Positions 44,888 to 52,885 of a stretch of 64,000 nucleotides of DNA are shown here, piece by piece. Each line of letters begins with the position of its first letter. Position 1 is the first letter of the stretch. The DNA is taken from positions 1 through 64,000 of the forward strand of contig JAGVQM010000041.1 in NCBI GenBank assembly GCA_020051695.1, written 5' to 3'. The notes below the pieces were generated by a model. It made no database searches. It had not been told where the DNA came from and saw nothing but the letters and a program-made list of their open reading frames with translations. The position numbers and the translations under genes are program-made. The stretch comes from Candidatus Zixiibacteriota bacterium (GTDB taxonomy: Bacteria > Zixibacteria > MSB-5A5 > WJJR01 > JAJRUJ01).

Positions 44888-47170
44888 GTGGCAGCGGAAG
44901 CCATTCAACTAACTGGAAACGCTCTTAAGGTCTTGGAGCGGAGATACTTAAAGAAAGATCGCTATGGGCGCGTCGCTGAAAAACCGTCTGAATTATTCCG
45001 ACGGGTCGCCGATGGCATCGCCCGTCCCGATCTTGATTATGGCGTTACCGACGAGGAATATAAACGGACCTCGGACAAATTTTTCCAGGCGATGATCAAC
45101 CGCGAATTCATGCCGAATTCTCCCACGCTGATGAACGCCGGCCGCCCGTTGGGGCAGCTTTCGGCCTGTTTTGTCCTGCCTGTGGGCGATTCGATGGAAG
45201 AAATCTTTGAAACCATTAAACATGCGGCGTTGATCCACAAATCGGGTGGCGGCACCGGCTTTGCGTTTTCGCGCCTGCGCCCGCGCAATTCGGTTGTTGC
45301 CTCCACCTCCGGTGTGGCCTCCGGCCCGGTCTCGTTCATGCGGGTGTTCAACTCCGCCACCGAAGCGGTCAAGCAGGGCGGGACGCGGCGCGGTGCCAAT
45401 ATGGGGATCCTGCGTGTCGACCACCCGGATATCCTGGAGTTCATTTCCTGCAAGGACGACACCTCGCAGATCACCAATTTCAATATCTCGGTGGCGATCA
45501 CCGACGAGTTTATGCGTGCTGCGGAAAACGGCGAATCGTATGCGCTCAACGACCCCCGCACCAATCGGCCGTACGAACGGGAAGGCGTCGTGAAGACGCT
45601 GGATGCCCGCAAGGTCTTTAATGAAATCATCGAGCATGCCTGGAAGACCGGCGAACCGGGTGTTGTTTTCCTGGACCGCATCAACGACCAGAACCCGACG
45701 AGAGCTATCGAAACCATCGAGGCCACCAATCCCTGCGGCGAACAACCGCTGCCGGCCTATGATTCCTGCAACCTGGCGTCGTTGAATCTGGGGCGGTTTG
45801 TGCTGGATCCACTGCCGGATGATTATCATCCGCGCAAGAATTTCATGGCTGGCGTGGACTGGGAACGGCTGGCCGATGGGGTGCGGATGGGGGTCCATTT
45901 CCTGGACAATGTTATCGACGCCAACAAATACCCCATCCCCGAAATCGCCGCGCAAACCAAATCCAATCGCCGCATCGGGCTGGGCGTCATGGGCTGGGCC
46001 GATATGCTCGTGCAACTGGGCATTCCCTATGGTTCCGAGGAATCGCTGCAGTTGGGCGAGAAGCTGATGGAGCGGATCAATACCGAGGGGCATATGCACT
46101 CCTCCGAGCTGGCCAAGACCCGCGGCAAGTTCCCGCGCTGGGACGGCTCGGTATTTGCCGCCGAGGGGGTGGCCATGCGCAACGCTACGGTCACCACCAT
46201 TGCCCCGACCGGCACGATCTCCATCCTTGCCGGGTGTGCCTCCGGCATCGAACCGTACTTTGCCGTTTCCTTTGTGCGCAATGTCATGGAAGGGACCAAG
46301 CTCGTCGATGTGAATCCCTTTTTCGAAAAAATTGCCCGGGAACGCGGGTTCTATTCCGAAGCATTGATGGAAAAAATCGCCGGCGCCAACAGCATCAGGG
46401 ACTTCGCGGAAATCCCTCAGGATGTCCGCGATATTTTCCTGACCTCTGCCGATATCGCTCCGGAGCAGCATATCCGCATGCAGGCGGCTTTCCAGAAACA
46501 CTGTGATTCGGCGGTATCCAAGACGATCAACCTTCCGCACGAAGCCACTACCGACGATGTGCAGACTGCGTACTGGTTGGCGTACCGGCTGGGCTGCAAA
46601 GGCGTCACGATTTATCGGGACGGTTCGCGGCCCAACCAGGTGCTTTCGACCAAAAAGGAGCCGCCCAAACCTGCCGCGACTTTGCCCGCGCCCGCGCCGA
46701 CACCGGCCATCGCCCCGGAAAAAGTCATCGAGGACCGGCCCGACACGCTGTCCGGCATTACCGAAAAGATCAAAACCGGTTATGGCAATTTATATGTCAC
46801 GATCAATATGAAAGACGGCAAGCCGTTCGAGGTGTTTTCCACCATCGGCAAATCCGGGTATTCCACGATGGCCGATACCGAGGCCATCTGCCGCATGATT
46901 TCGTTGATGCTGCGTTCCAACATCCCGGTCAAGCATATCATCAACCAATTGCAGGGGATCGGCGGCGCCAACCCGATTTTCGGGCGCGGCGAGATTATTT
47001 CCTCAATCCCCGATGCGATCGCCAAAGTTCTGAAAAAGCATTTTGGCAACGGCATGAAAAAGAGTGTCAAACAGGACATCAGCTCGGTGCAGTGCCCCGA
47101 TTGCGGCGGGCGGCTGGAACACAAAGAGGGATGTGTCCTGTGTCCGGGGTGCGGATTTTCCAAGTGCTGA
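44888..47170 (+). CDS. nrdJ: B12-dependent (class II) ribonucleoside-diphosphate reductase
   Basis: A 760-residue enzyme reducing ribonucleotides with adenosylcobalamin, independent of oxygen. Blocks: FMPNSPTLMNAGRPLGQLSACFVLPVGDSMEEIF, HKSGGGTGFAFSRLRPR, GVASGPVSFMRVFNSATEAVKQGGTRRGANMGIL, NPCGEQPLPAYDSCNLASLNL with the active-site Cys/Glu, and ATVTTIAPTGTISILAGCASGIEP. The C terminus ends in a CPDCGGRLEHKEGCVLCPGCGFSKC zinc-ribbon-like/redox tail. GTG start behind GAGGAGG. A strong terminator follows. Typical of bacteria that live with variable oxygen; no class I or III enzyme is in the window. Confidence 0.96.
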   Translation: MAAEAIQLTGNALKVLERRYLKKDRYGRVAEKPSELFRRVADGIARPDLDYGVTDEEYKRTSDKFFQAMINREFMPNSPTLMNAGRPLGQLSACFVLPVGDSMEEIFETIKHAALIHKSGGGTGFAFSRLRPRNSVVASTSGVASGPVSFMRVFNSATEAVKQGGTRRGANMGILRVDHPDILEFISCKDDTSQITNFNISVAITDEFMRAAENGESYALNDPRTNRPYEREGVVKTLDARKVFNEIIEHAWKTGEPGVVFLDRINDQNPTRAIETIEATNPCGEQPLPAYDSCNLASLNLGRFVLDPLPDDYHPRKNFMAGVDWERLADGVRMGVHFLDNVIDANKYPIPEIAAQTKSNRRIGLGVMGWADMLVQLGIPYGSEESLQLGEKLMERINTEGHMHSSELAKTRGKFPRWDGSVFAAEGVAMRNATVTTIAPTGTISILAGCASGIEPYFAVSFVRNVMEGTKLVDVNPFFEKIARERGFYSEALMEKIAGANSIRDFAEIPQDVRDIFLTSADIAPEQHIRMQAAFQKHCDSAVSKTINLPHEATTDDVQTAYWLAYRLGCKGVTIYRDGSRPNQVLSTKKEPPKPAATLPAPAPTPAIAPEKVIEDRPDTLSGITEKIKTGYGNLYVTINMKDGKPFEVFSTIGKSGYSTMADTEAICRMISLMLRSNIPVKHIINQLQGIGGANPIFGRGEIISSIPDAIAKVLKKHFGNGMKKSVKQDISSVQCPDCGGRLEHKEGCVLCPGCGFSKC

Positions 47171-47203
47171 GGTAAGGGGAGCAAATTCCGAGAGCGGGGT
47201 TCT

Positions 47204-47237
47204 GCGGGGCCGGTCGACCCGGCCCCGCCGTTTTTTT
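47204..47237 (+). terminator. Strong terminator of nrdJ
   Basis: GCGGGGCCGG (47204-47213) and CCGGCCCCGC (47219-47228) form a perfect 10-bp stem with loop TCGAC, followed by CG and seven T. Confidence 0.9.
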
Positions 47238-47309
47238 GGACGCTTTTGCCGACAAACGTTTTGACTTCCGGCTCGTTTCTGATATATTCCGCGCGGCAAA
47301 TCACCCTGT

Positions 47310-47384
47310 GGGGGTGTAGCTCAGTGGTAGAGCATCTGCCTTTTAAGCAGGTGGTCGTAGGTTCGATCCCTACCACCCTCACCA
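47310..47384 (+). tRNA. tRNA-Lys (anticodon UUU)
   Basis: Full cloverleaf: acceptor GGGGGTG/CACCCTC (one G-U pair), D-arm GCTC/GAGC, anticodon stem TCTGC/GCAGG with loop CTTTTAA, T-arm GTAGG/CCTAC with TTCGATC, discriminator A and genomically encoded CCA. A terminator follows. Confidence 0.96.
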
Positions 47385-47391
47385 ACAATTT

Positions 47392-47423
47392 GCGACCGGC
47401 AAATTGCCGGTCGCTTTCATATT
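47392..47423 (+). terminator. Terminator after tRNA-Lys
   Basis: GCGACCGGC (47392-47400) and GCCGGTCGC (47406-47414) form a perfect 9-bp stem, then TTTCATATT. Confidence 0.75.
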
Positions 47424-47649
47424 AAGTGGATACCCGTCTCGACAGAATATCCCGCACGCCAGTTGTTTGTCGTCGCATGGTATATCGAGGCGGTTCGGTT
47501 CCAGTAATAGGTGAAGGAAAGGAGGCAAACACCATCGCCGCGGTGCGGAGATATGCTCGTTCTTCGTCCCTCGTTGATCACCGGTCGGCCTTATAAAGCA
47601 GCAATCGCCGGGCACTCCGGCAGGATACTCCCGTGTTGCACGCTTTGTC

Positions 47650-48012
47650 TCAGAACCGGGCGATTTCCGAATGTAGTTCCGGCCACGTCGCCAGCAGCTT
47701 GCGCAAACTCAGATGATCTTCCGCCGAGATGGCGTGGAATTGACAGCCCATCTGATAGGAGCCGCTGTTCTGGTCCCGCACGCACCACTTGCATTCTGCC
47801 TCGAAACCGAGTGTGTTTGCGGGGTTAATGCCGTTGGGCAGCAGCATCCTGCCCGCAATGCGCGTGTCCGGACGGACTGGTTTGTCCGCCAGCAGCATCA
47901 CCCCCTGCTCGGTCATGTTGGCTACCTGCCCGATTACGGCGCCGGTCCTGACGTCGCAAACAAACAGCGATTCGTCCGGCTGCTTGCGATCATGCTGTCT
48001 GCGATCTTCCAT
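47650..48012 (-). CDS. PilZ-domain protein (probable c-di-GMP receptor)
   Basis: A 120-residue single-domain protein. MEDRRQHDRKQPD supplies the RXXXR c-di-GMP clamp near the N terminus, VANMTEQGVMLLAD corresponds to the D/NXSXXG strand, and KWCVRDQNSGSYQMGCQFHAIS is the typical third block (GxQF). Start ATG 48012 behind GGGAGT. Stand-alone PilZ proteins relay c-di-GMP to motility or secretion machines; no such machine is nearby. The second motif has Thr for Ser, a mild deviation. Confidence 0.85.
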   Translation of the reverse strand: MEDRRQHDRKQPDESLFVCDVRTGAVIGQVANMTEQGVMLLADKPVRPDTRIAGRMLLPNGINPANTLGFEAECKWCVRDQNSGSYQMGCQFHAISAEDHLSLRKLLATWPELHSEIARF

Positions 48013-48341
48013 CGCAACTCCCTGGTTGGCGTGAGGGGGCACAACGCCCCTATGTCTTCTATCGTCAGGCGGAAGGGTATATATGCGTCCGAATTTCGCA
48101 GATCAGACTAAGTAATTCTATGAAACAACTCCGGCTTATATCCCGGGCAACTCCACGGCCATGAATTATACCATAATCAGATCAGAAGAGTCAGGGATTC
48201 CCTGATGACTTCAGGAAATGGATGAATGCTGCCTCAAGTCGTATGATCGATCAGGGGGGTACTGCCCAAGACGAGTTCCATAGCGGGAAGTCCACTTTAG
48301 GCCTTCGCATTTCGTAACATAATTAATGATGCCGTCTATAT

Positions 48342-48369
48342 TTGACAAAATGGGCTGCTTTATTATGAA
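48342..48369 (+). promoter_or_regulatory. Orphan sigma70-like promoter
   Basis: TTGACA (48342-48347), 16-bp spacer, TATGAA (48364-48369). About 30 bp downstream a seven-T run (48399-48405) follows a small, weak GC hairpin, so a very short transcript is possible, or the promoter serves the secreted protein gene at 48806 with a 430-nt leader. Confidence 0.4.
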
Positions 48370-48443
48370 GGTTACCGACCGAAGTCTGCACGCCTGCGTT
48401 TTTTTATCGTTTTGAATGACAGTACGTTAAACTTCTCCAGCGG

Positions 48444-48528
48444 GTAGGGCAGGAACCGAGCGCAGCGAAATACTCCTGCCAACGAAATTACATTGCCGTG
48501 GCAGGACCGCTAAAGGGTCCTGCCCTAC
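48444..48528. repeat. Interspersed ~85-bp palindromic repeat, copy 1
   Basis: Bounded by GTAGGGCAGGA and TCCTGCCCTAC, with internal blocks CGAGCGCAGCGAA, CCTGCCAACG and GGCAGGACCGCT.AAGGGTCCTGCC. The same unit recurs at 59595-59678. It is the main content of the 793-bp gap 48013-48805, which otherwise has an orphan promoter and no credible gene. Confidence 0.85.
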
Positions 48529-48805
48529 AAGAGCCCCACTTCCGGCGACCGGGGGTGTTTTTTCATCGGGGCCGTTTTCCCAGGTATCGGTTGAAAAACC
48601 TTGCCCTCCGGGCACGTATCCCTTATCATTTCAACAAAGTGCAGTAGTGCAGCAGTTCGGCCCCGGCGGACATTATGTCGAGTGTTTGGTTTAACTAATA
48701 GGGAGGGAAAGCTCCGGAGTCGGACCATGACCGGAAAGTCGATTTCATTCGGTGTCCGAATGCGAATCGAATAAGAACAATAACTATATTCTTCGGGAGG
48801 TCTTT

Positions 48806-49603
48806 ATGTCCTTGCGCATCGTGGTGTGTGCGTGCGCCGTGTTGATTGCTGCCGGCGTGGCGATGGCCGATGTGCCGCAACTGATCAACTACCAGGGTAT
48901 GCTTAAATCCGGCGAGGATCCGGTAACCACCCCCACCGCTGTCCTGTTCGCCATCTGGAACGACCCGACCGACGGCGATTCCCTCTGGTCGGAGATCCAG
49001 CCGGTTTCGCCGGATGATGACGGGCGGTTTTCCGTTCTTTTAGGGAGCGTCTCACCGATCCCCGATTCGGCGTTCAGCGGTGCGGACGTCTATCTCAGCA
49101 TGAAAGTCGATACCGATCCGGAAATGACCCCGCGCAGCCGGCTGGCCAGCGTCCCGTATGCCTATCTGGCGAACATGGTGGAACCGTCAACGCCCATCAT
49201 GTGGTCCGGCGGTTGCACGAACCACGGCACCGCTGCAGGTTGGAATAAGTATTGCACCAACGGCGTGGATTTCAACACCGCAAGCGGTTATTTGTCTGTT
49301 GCCGCAAACGGGACATTTACCGTCCTGATCGCCGGGTATTACAGAATTAACGCCTGGGCCGCCAATTTCTGCAATTCGCAAAGATTTATCAAGATCGACA
49401 GAAACGGTGTTCCGATACATTATGATTACCAGATAAACACTGGGAGCGATTGGCGTACAGTCAGCGCCGATGTGACCTGGCGTTTCAACGCCGGTGACAC
49501 GTTTGAAGTCTACTATTATAACGACGGCGGTGGTTATGCGTACCATTCCTGGAGCAGCCAGGGGCAGCACAGCCGCTTGCAGGTGACTTACGTCGGCCCC
49601 TGA
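48806..49603 (+). CDS. Secreted protein with C-terminal C1q/TNF-like jelly roll
   Basis: A 265-residue exported protein; start ATG 48806 behind CGGGAGG. Signal peptide to AMA, then a module seen in many FCB/KSB1-like secreted proteins: VPQLINYQGMLKSGED, LFAIWNDPTDGDSLWSEIQPV, GRFSVLLGSVSPIPDSAF, TPRSRLASVPYAYLAN. From about residue 150 a beta-rich C1q-like domain follows (SGYLSVAANGTFTVLIAGYYRINAWA, RFIKIDRNG, WRFNAGDTFEVYYYNDGG). Probably a cell-surface or appendage component that trimerises; binding partner unknown. Ends at a hairpin terminator (49704-49735). Confidence 0.8.
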   Translation: MSLRIVVCACAVLIAAGVAMADVPQLINYQGMLKSGEDPVTTPTAVLFAIWNDPTDGDSLWSEIQPVSPDDDGRFSVLLGSVSPIPDSAFSGADVYLSMKVDTDPEMTPRSRLASVPYAYLANMVEPSTPIMWSGGCTNHGTAAGWNKYCTNGVDFNTASGYLSVAANGTFTVLIAGYYRINAWAANFCNSQRFIKIDRNGVPIHYDYQINTGSDWRTVSADVTWRFNAGDTFEVYYYNDGGGYAYHSWSSQGQHSRLQVTYVGP

Positions 49604-49703
49604 AACGAAAGAAGTTTGTAGCGGTTCAGCCAAAGCGAGCAAGTCACCCCCCGTCCCCCGCACCGGCGGGGGACGGGGTTTCGACAATTCAATAATTCCT
49701 GTG

Positions 49704-49735
49704 GCTGGTGCACCTCAAGATGCACCGGCTTTTTA
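49704..49735 (+). terminator. Terminator of the C1q-like protein gene
   Basis: GCTGGTGCA (49704-49712) pairs with TGCACCGGC (49721-49729), one G-U pair, then five T. The loop and arms resemble the GCTGGTGCACC hairpins at 34667-34696 and 36124-36153. Confidence 0.8.
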
Positions 49736-49836
49736 TTATTTGATGGCGCATGTGGAGATGTTGTCTCAAAAGCGATCCTTTATAGTCAAGCCCGCGGAGG
49801 CGGGGAAGGACAAGAAGGGAAAGCATAAAGACGCCG

Positions 49837-49869
49837 CCGCCCCGGCGGTAGAAGACACCGCCGGGGCGG
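49837..49869 (-). terminator. G+C-rich hairpin after the propeller gene
   Basis: CCGCCCCGGCGGT (49837-49849) and ACCGCCGGGGCGG (49857-49869) form a perfect 13-bp stem with a 7-nt loop. The T-run on the minus strand is weak (CGGCGTCTTT). It lies 40 bp past the stop at 49910. Confidence 0.6.
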
Positions 49870-49909
49870 GGCAGGTTGTGCGCGAGGTATTTGGGGGATG
49901 GTGTCGTCA

Positions 49910-51010
49910 TCACATCAGCGTCAACAAGGTCCGAGGGATCTCCGGCATGCCATCAATCTGATATAACTGCTGCCACCGGCCCGCGCGGTGGACATAGACC
50001 CCCGCGTCCTCTGTGCCGACATACACATCATTGCGGAATACTTTGATGCACGTTATTGCCGAGCCCGCCAGTTCTTCCACCGGAGCAAAGGTTGAATCCA
50101 GCAGGGTCCACAAACCGTGCTCAACGGTGCCGATATACCAGCGATGGTTGGCGAAAGCCAGCGCGGTGACCTGACCGCCGGGAAAGGTCGAATCCTGGCC
50201 ATAATACATCTCCCATTTGCCGCCGTCATAGCGATACACGCCATCGGGCGTGCCCACCATGAGATGCGGCCAGCGATAGGCCAGCGCTGTGACGAAATCG
50301 AACGCGCCGGTGTCGGGATGCATGAACCGTCTTTGCCATTTGTGGCCGTCAAGCCGCCACAAGCCGTCGCCCTCGGTGCCCACCCATAAGCCATCTGAGC
50401 TGAAAGCCAGTGCGGTGACCAGAATATCATCTTTCAACAACACGGGGACCTCCGGCGTGTATTTGAACACGCCGTTTTCATATCCGGCGATATAACTCAG
50501 CGAATCGAAGGCATGGCAAAACGTAATTGGCGGAACTAACGGCAATTCCACGCGGCGAAAGACATCCGGCCCGAGATATTCATAACATGCATGGTCTGCC
50601 GCGAACAGCGTCCGGCCGGGGAGATCAACAATCTCCGTGATAGACTTCGGCTCCAGCCCTTTAGCGGTCTCGATTACCCGATAATATGTGCCGTTGCCGT
50701 CGGTCTGGATTAGACCGCCCGGCGTTGCCACCCAGACCCGGTCAGCGGTGATATGGATATCACGCACCTCGGCCAACCCCGACGATGCCGCCGACTCCGG
50801 CAGTTCGGATTCGTACTGCGGGGTTGATTCGTCCACAGTATCCGGCATAATTGTCTCGGCGGTGGCCGCCGGGAAAAGTGCCGACTCCGGCGGCGAAAAG
50901 CTTAACGCGTGTTCAGCTTCGGGGGAAAGCAGACTCCCCATCAACACAAATGCGGCCACGGCGACGATCACGGTGACCAGCCCGGCGATGATGTTGGTTT
51001 TGAAGCGCAT
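49910..51010 (-). CDS. Membrane-anchored beta-propeller (two-component-regulator-type) protein
   Basis: A 366-residue protein. One signal anchor (IIAGLVTVIVAVAAFVLMG, residues about 7-27), an acidic linker, then seven or so propeller blades of the Reg_prop type: VWVATPGGLIQTDGNGTYYRV, LWVGTEGDGLWRLDGHKWQRR, LMVGTPDGVYRYDGGKWEMYY, WYIGTVEHGLWTL, VYVGTEDAGVYVHRAGRWQQLY. Such propellers usually sit on histidine kinases as sensors; here no kinase domain follows, so it is a free-standing sensor-like or scaffold protein. It is divergent from the sigma factor gene, with palindromes in the shared 285-bp gap, which hints at linked control. Confidence 0.8.
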   Translation of the reverse strand: MRFKTNIIAGLVTVIVAVAAFVLMGSLLSPEAEHALSFSPPESALFPAATAETIMPDTVDESTPQYESELPESAASSGLAEVRDIHITADRVWVATPGGLIQTDGNGTYYRVIETAKGLEPKSITEIVDLPGRTLFAADHACYEYLGPDVFRRVELPLVPPITFCHAFDSLSYIAGYENGVFKYTPEVPVLLKDDILVTALAFSSDGLWVGTEGDGLWRLDGHKWQRRFMHPDTGAFDFVTALAYRWPHLMVGTPDGVYRYDGGKWEMYYGQDSTFPGGQVTALAFANHRWYIGTVEHGLWTLLDSTFAPVEELAGSAITCIKVFRNDVYVGTEDAGVYVHRAGRWQQLYQIDGMPEIPRTLLTLM

Positions 51011-51134
51011 TGCTGCCTCCTTCGGTTTGAGTTTTTTGTCCTGAACCGGGACAAGTCAAGAATCGTGCCGATCGGCATTACCTGTTGCGCCGCAAACAGA
51101 TGCAAAAAACGAATATAAATAGTGGGGAGAAGTT

Positions 51135-51152
51135 TGTGTCAGCCCTGACACA
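51135..51152. promoter_or_regulatory. 18-bp palindrome in divergent promoter region (possible operator)
   Basis: TGTGTCAG (51135-51142) and CTGACACA (51145-51152) are perfect 8-bp arms with a CC centre. It lies between the propeller gene and the sigma factor gene, 125 bp from the first and 144 bp from the second. Confidence 0.45.
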
Positions 51153-51167
51153 GTCGGACCCGGCGAA

Positions 51168-51181
51168 TTAACAACTGTTAA
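51168..51181. promoter_or_regulatory. 14-bp inverted repeat TTAACA-AC-TGTTAA
   Basis: Perfect 6-bp arms, 16 bp from the previous palindrome. The pair of sites suggests a regulated divergent promoter, though no -35/-10 set stands out by eye. Confidence 0.35.
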
Positions 51182-51295
51182 CATGAATCGCCGACACTAA
51201 ACGAAGTGCATGAAGTACAATATAGGCATGAGTAGCACAGCCAATTTAATCCGTCACCTTTTCCCGGCCCAGTTGTCATACAACCAGAGTTCCGC

Positions 51296-51937
51296 GTGGA
51301 ACCGAAAAAGGGCATGGGCACACAACTGACAGCACATCAGCGGGCGGCGTTTGCACGAATGCTGCACCCGCACCACCGGTACCTGGCGCGGTTTTGCCTG
51401 AACCTCACGGCATGCAGTGATGATGGGCAGGACCTGTACCAGCAGGCGATTTTAAAGGCGCTGGACAAATGGGACAGTTTGCGCGACCCCGACCGCTTTC
51501 GGCAATGGCTGTGTTCGATCATTGTCAACGAACACCGCAATCTCTGCCGCAAACGGCGGTTGCAACGGTTGTTCCTGCTGTCGGCGCAGCATGACGATAA
51601 TCTCGGTCGGTCGCATTCCGGCCCGTTCACGGAGCCCTCGGATGTGGCCCAAACCGTCCGCCTGCGCCGGTGTATGGCCCGGTTATCGGCCAAAAAACGC
51701 GAGGCCCTGGTGTTATTTGAAGTCGAAGGGTTTTCGCTGGCTGATGTCGCCGAGATTCAGGACTGTTCATTACAGGCAGTCAAAAAACGTGTGTCGCGTG
51801 CTCGCCAGGAACTACGCAACTCATTTTTAGGCGGGGATGCAACTTTAGTCATCCCTGCGCGAAGGCGGGAGGAGAGTCATGAGTATGTGGTCGGCCTGGA
51901 AACACTTAAACAAGCTCGCCGGACGGCCGGCAACTGA
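51296..51937 (+). CDS. ECF-type RNA polymerase sigma factor
   Basis: A 213-residue (or 207 from ATG 51314) sigma-70-family factor. Region 2 is at about 20-85 (YLARFCLNLTACSDDGQDLYQQAILKALDKWDSLRDPDRFRQWLCSIIVNEHRN) and region 4 at about 125-170 (ARLSAKKREALVLFEVEGFSLADVAEIQDCSLQAVKKRVSRARQELR). It lacks the sigma 1.1 and 3 domains. The GTG start is preceded by a weak CAGAG. The next gene begins 59 bp before this one ends, so they are co-translated, and that gene is a membrane protein of anti-sigma type. The signal sensed is unknown. Confidence 0.9.
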   Translation: MEPKKGMGTQLTAHQRAAFARMLHPHHRYLARFCLNLTACSDDGQDLYQQAILKALDKWDSLRDPDRFRQWLCSIIVNEHRNLCRKRRLQRLFLLSAQHDDNLGRSHSGPFTEPSDVAQTVRLRRCMARLSAKKREALVLFEVEGFSLADVAEIQDCSLQAVKKRVSRARQELRNSFLGGDATLVIPARRREESHEYVVGLETLKQARRTAGN

Positions 51938-52679
51938 GCTGCCGTTCCAGGCGGAAGAATCCGATGACCGGCTGACCCGCGCATTGCATTGCCTGCGCGA
52001 GGACCCGGCGGGGATTCCCTCCTGGAATGAAATTGAACGGGTGATCCGCACCGGAAAAAAGGAGCAATCGATGGCCATATCACGCGCCGCCATGTTTGCG
52101 TTCTCACGCAAAGCGGCATTGATCGCCGCCACCAGTTTTGTCGTACTGCTGGCGTTTTTCGCCGTACCGTTCTCACAAACCAGCGAACTTGGTTCGAATA
52201 TCATTTTCGCATTCGATCCGCCGGTGGAATATCCGCAATCGTCCTGCGATCAATTCGCCGAAGTCTGGGAGCGCATGGGCGTGGGGCACGATACCGGCGA
52301 GGCCATGTTCGGCATGGCGGTCAAAATCGGTGATGATGGTTTGGAACGTGTTGAGGTGACCCTGCTTGCCGAAAGCGGGATGACTGCTGACGAGTTAATC
52401 GCGAAATTGAGAGACTTGTATCCGGTTTTTGAACATGCCGCGATAACTATCAACCCGATCACTGAACACAGCACATCGACCATGTTTGGGCGGTTGTTGG
52501 GCAATGCCGGCGTCCGGATTGAATGCAAAGGAAAAACCGCCGAGGAAATCGAAGCCGAACTCGAAGCGCTGTTGGCGGCTCAGGGAGTGAACAACCCCAA
52601 CATCCTGGTGATTAAACCGGAAGAAAACGGCAAAACCAGAATTAAAATCTGTGTTCCGACCGAGGGGTGCGGCAAGTAA
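51879..52679 (+). CDS. Membrane protein paired with the sigma factor (probable anti-sigma factor)
   Basis: A 266-residue protein with GGAGGAGAG before ATG 51879, inside the end of the sigma gene. A cytoplasmic N-terminal 75 residues (WKHLNKLAGRPATE, DRLTRALHCLREDPAGIPSWNEIERVIRTGKKEQ) could bind the sigma factor; it has no HXXXCXXC zinc motif. One membrane helix is at about 79-98 (AALIAATSFVVLLAFFAVPF). The periplasmic half has two similar alpha/beta units (AVKIGDDGLERVEVTLLAESGMTADELIAKLRDLYP; IECKGKTAEEIEAELEALLAAQG). Function as anti-sigma is inferred from order and topology. Confidence 0.7.
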   Translation: MSMWSAWKHLNKLAGRPATELPFQAEESDDRLTRALHCLREDPAGIPSWNEIERVIRTGKKEQSMAISRAAMFAFSRKAALIAATSFVVLLAFFAVPFSQTSELGSNIIFAFDPPVEYPQSSCDQFAEVWERMGVGHDTGEAMFGMAVKIGDDGLERVEVTLLAESGMTADELIAKLRDLYPVFEHAAITINPITEHSTSTMFGRLLGNAGVRIECKGKTAEEIEAELEALLAAQGVNNPNILVIKPEENGKTRIKICVPTEGCGK

Positions 52680-52715
52680 CGCGCAAGCTCCACGACCCTC
52701 TGCGGCCGTTTTATC

Positions 52716-52750
52716 AAAATCGTCTTTCCTCCGGGGAAGGCGATTTTTTT
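52716..52750 (+). terminator. Terminator of the sigma/anti-sigma operon
   Basis: AAATCGTCTTTCC pairs with GGAAGGCGATTT (one bulge), followed by a T-run to 52750. The 206-bp gap 52680-52885 contains nothing else. Confidence 0.75.
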
Positions 52751-52885
52751 GCCTGGCTACTCCAAACATCAGGCGAGGAGTTCGCCACGGCTGCATCCTT
52801 GACCGCCGATGGTGTTTTGTTTTATATGCAGGGCACAACCGAAACAGCGGCGGGAAACGTAAATCCCGGTAAAGGGAGTTGACGC

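Larger units (their letters stand above)
49604..49909. other. 306-bp convergent intergenic region holding terminators only
   Basis: Contains the plus-strand terminator at 49704-49735 and the G+C-rich hairpin at 49837-49869. A short in-frame stretch between them has no ribosome-binding site and overlaps both hairpins, so I see no gene. Confidence 0.6.

Noticed and set aside
44993-46540. Long open frame (about 515 codons) antisense to nrdJ
   Set aside because: It mirrors the codon pattern of nrdJ in a G+C-rich gene, has no ribosome-binding site and its product is low-complexity; it is a shadow.
49701-49961. Open frame of 86 codons between the C1q-like and propeller genes
   Set aside because: It overlaps two hairpin terminators and the end of the propeller gene, with no start signal.
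52667-52882. Small open frame of 71 codons after the anti-sigma gene
   Set aside because: It contains the operon terminator and lacks a ribosome-binding site.
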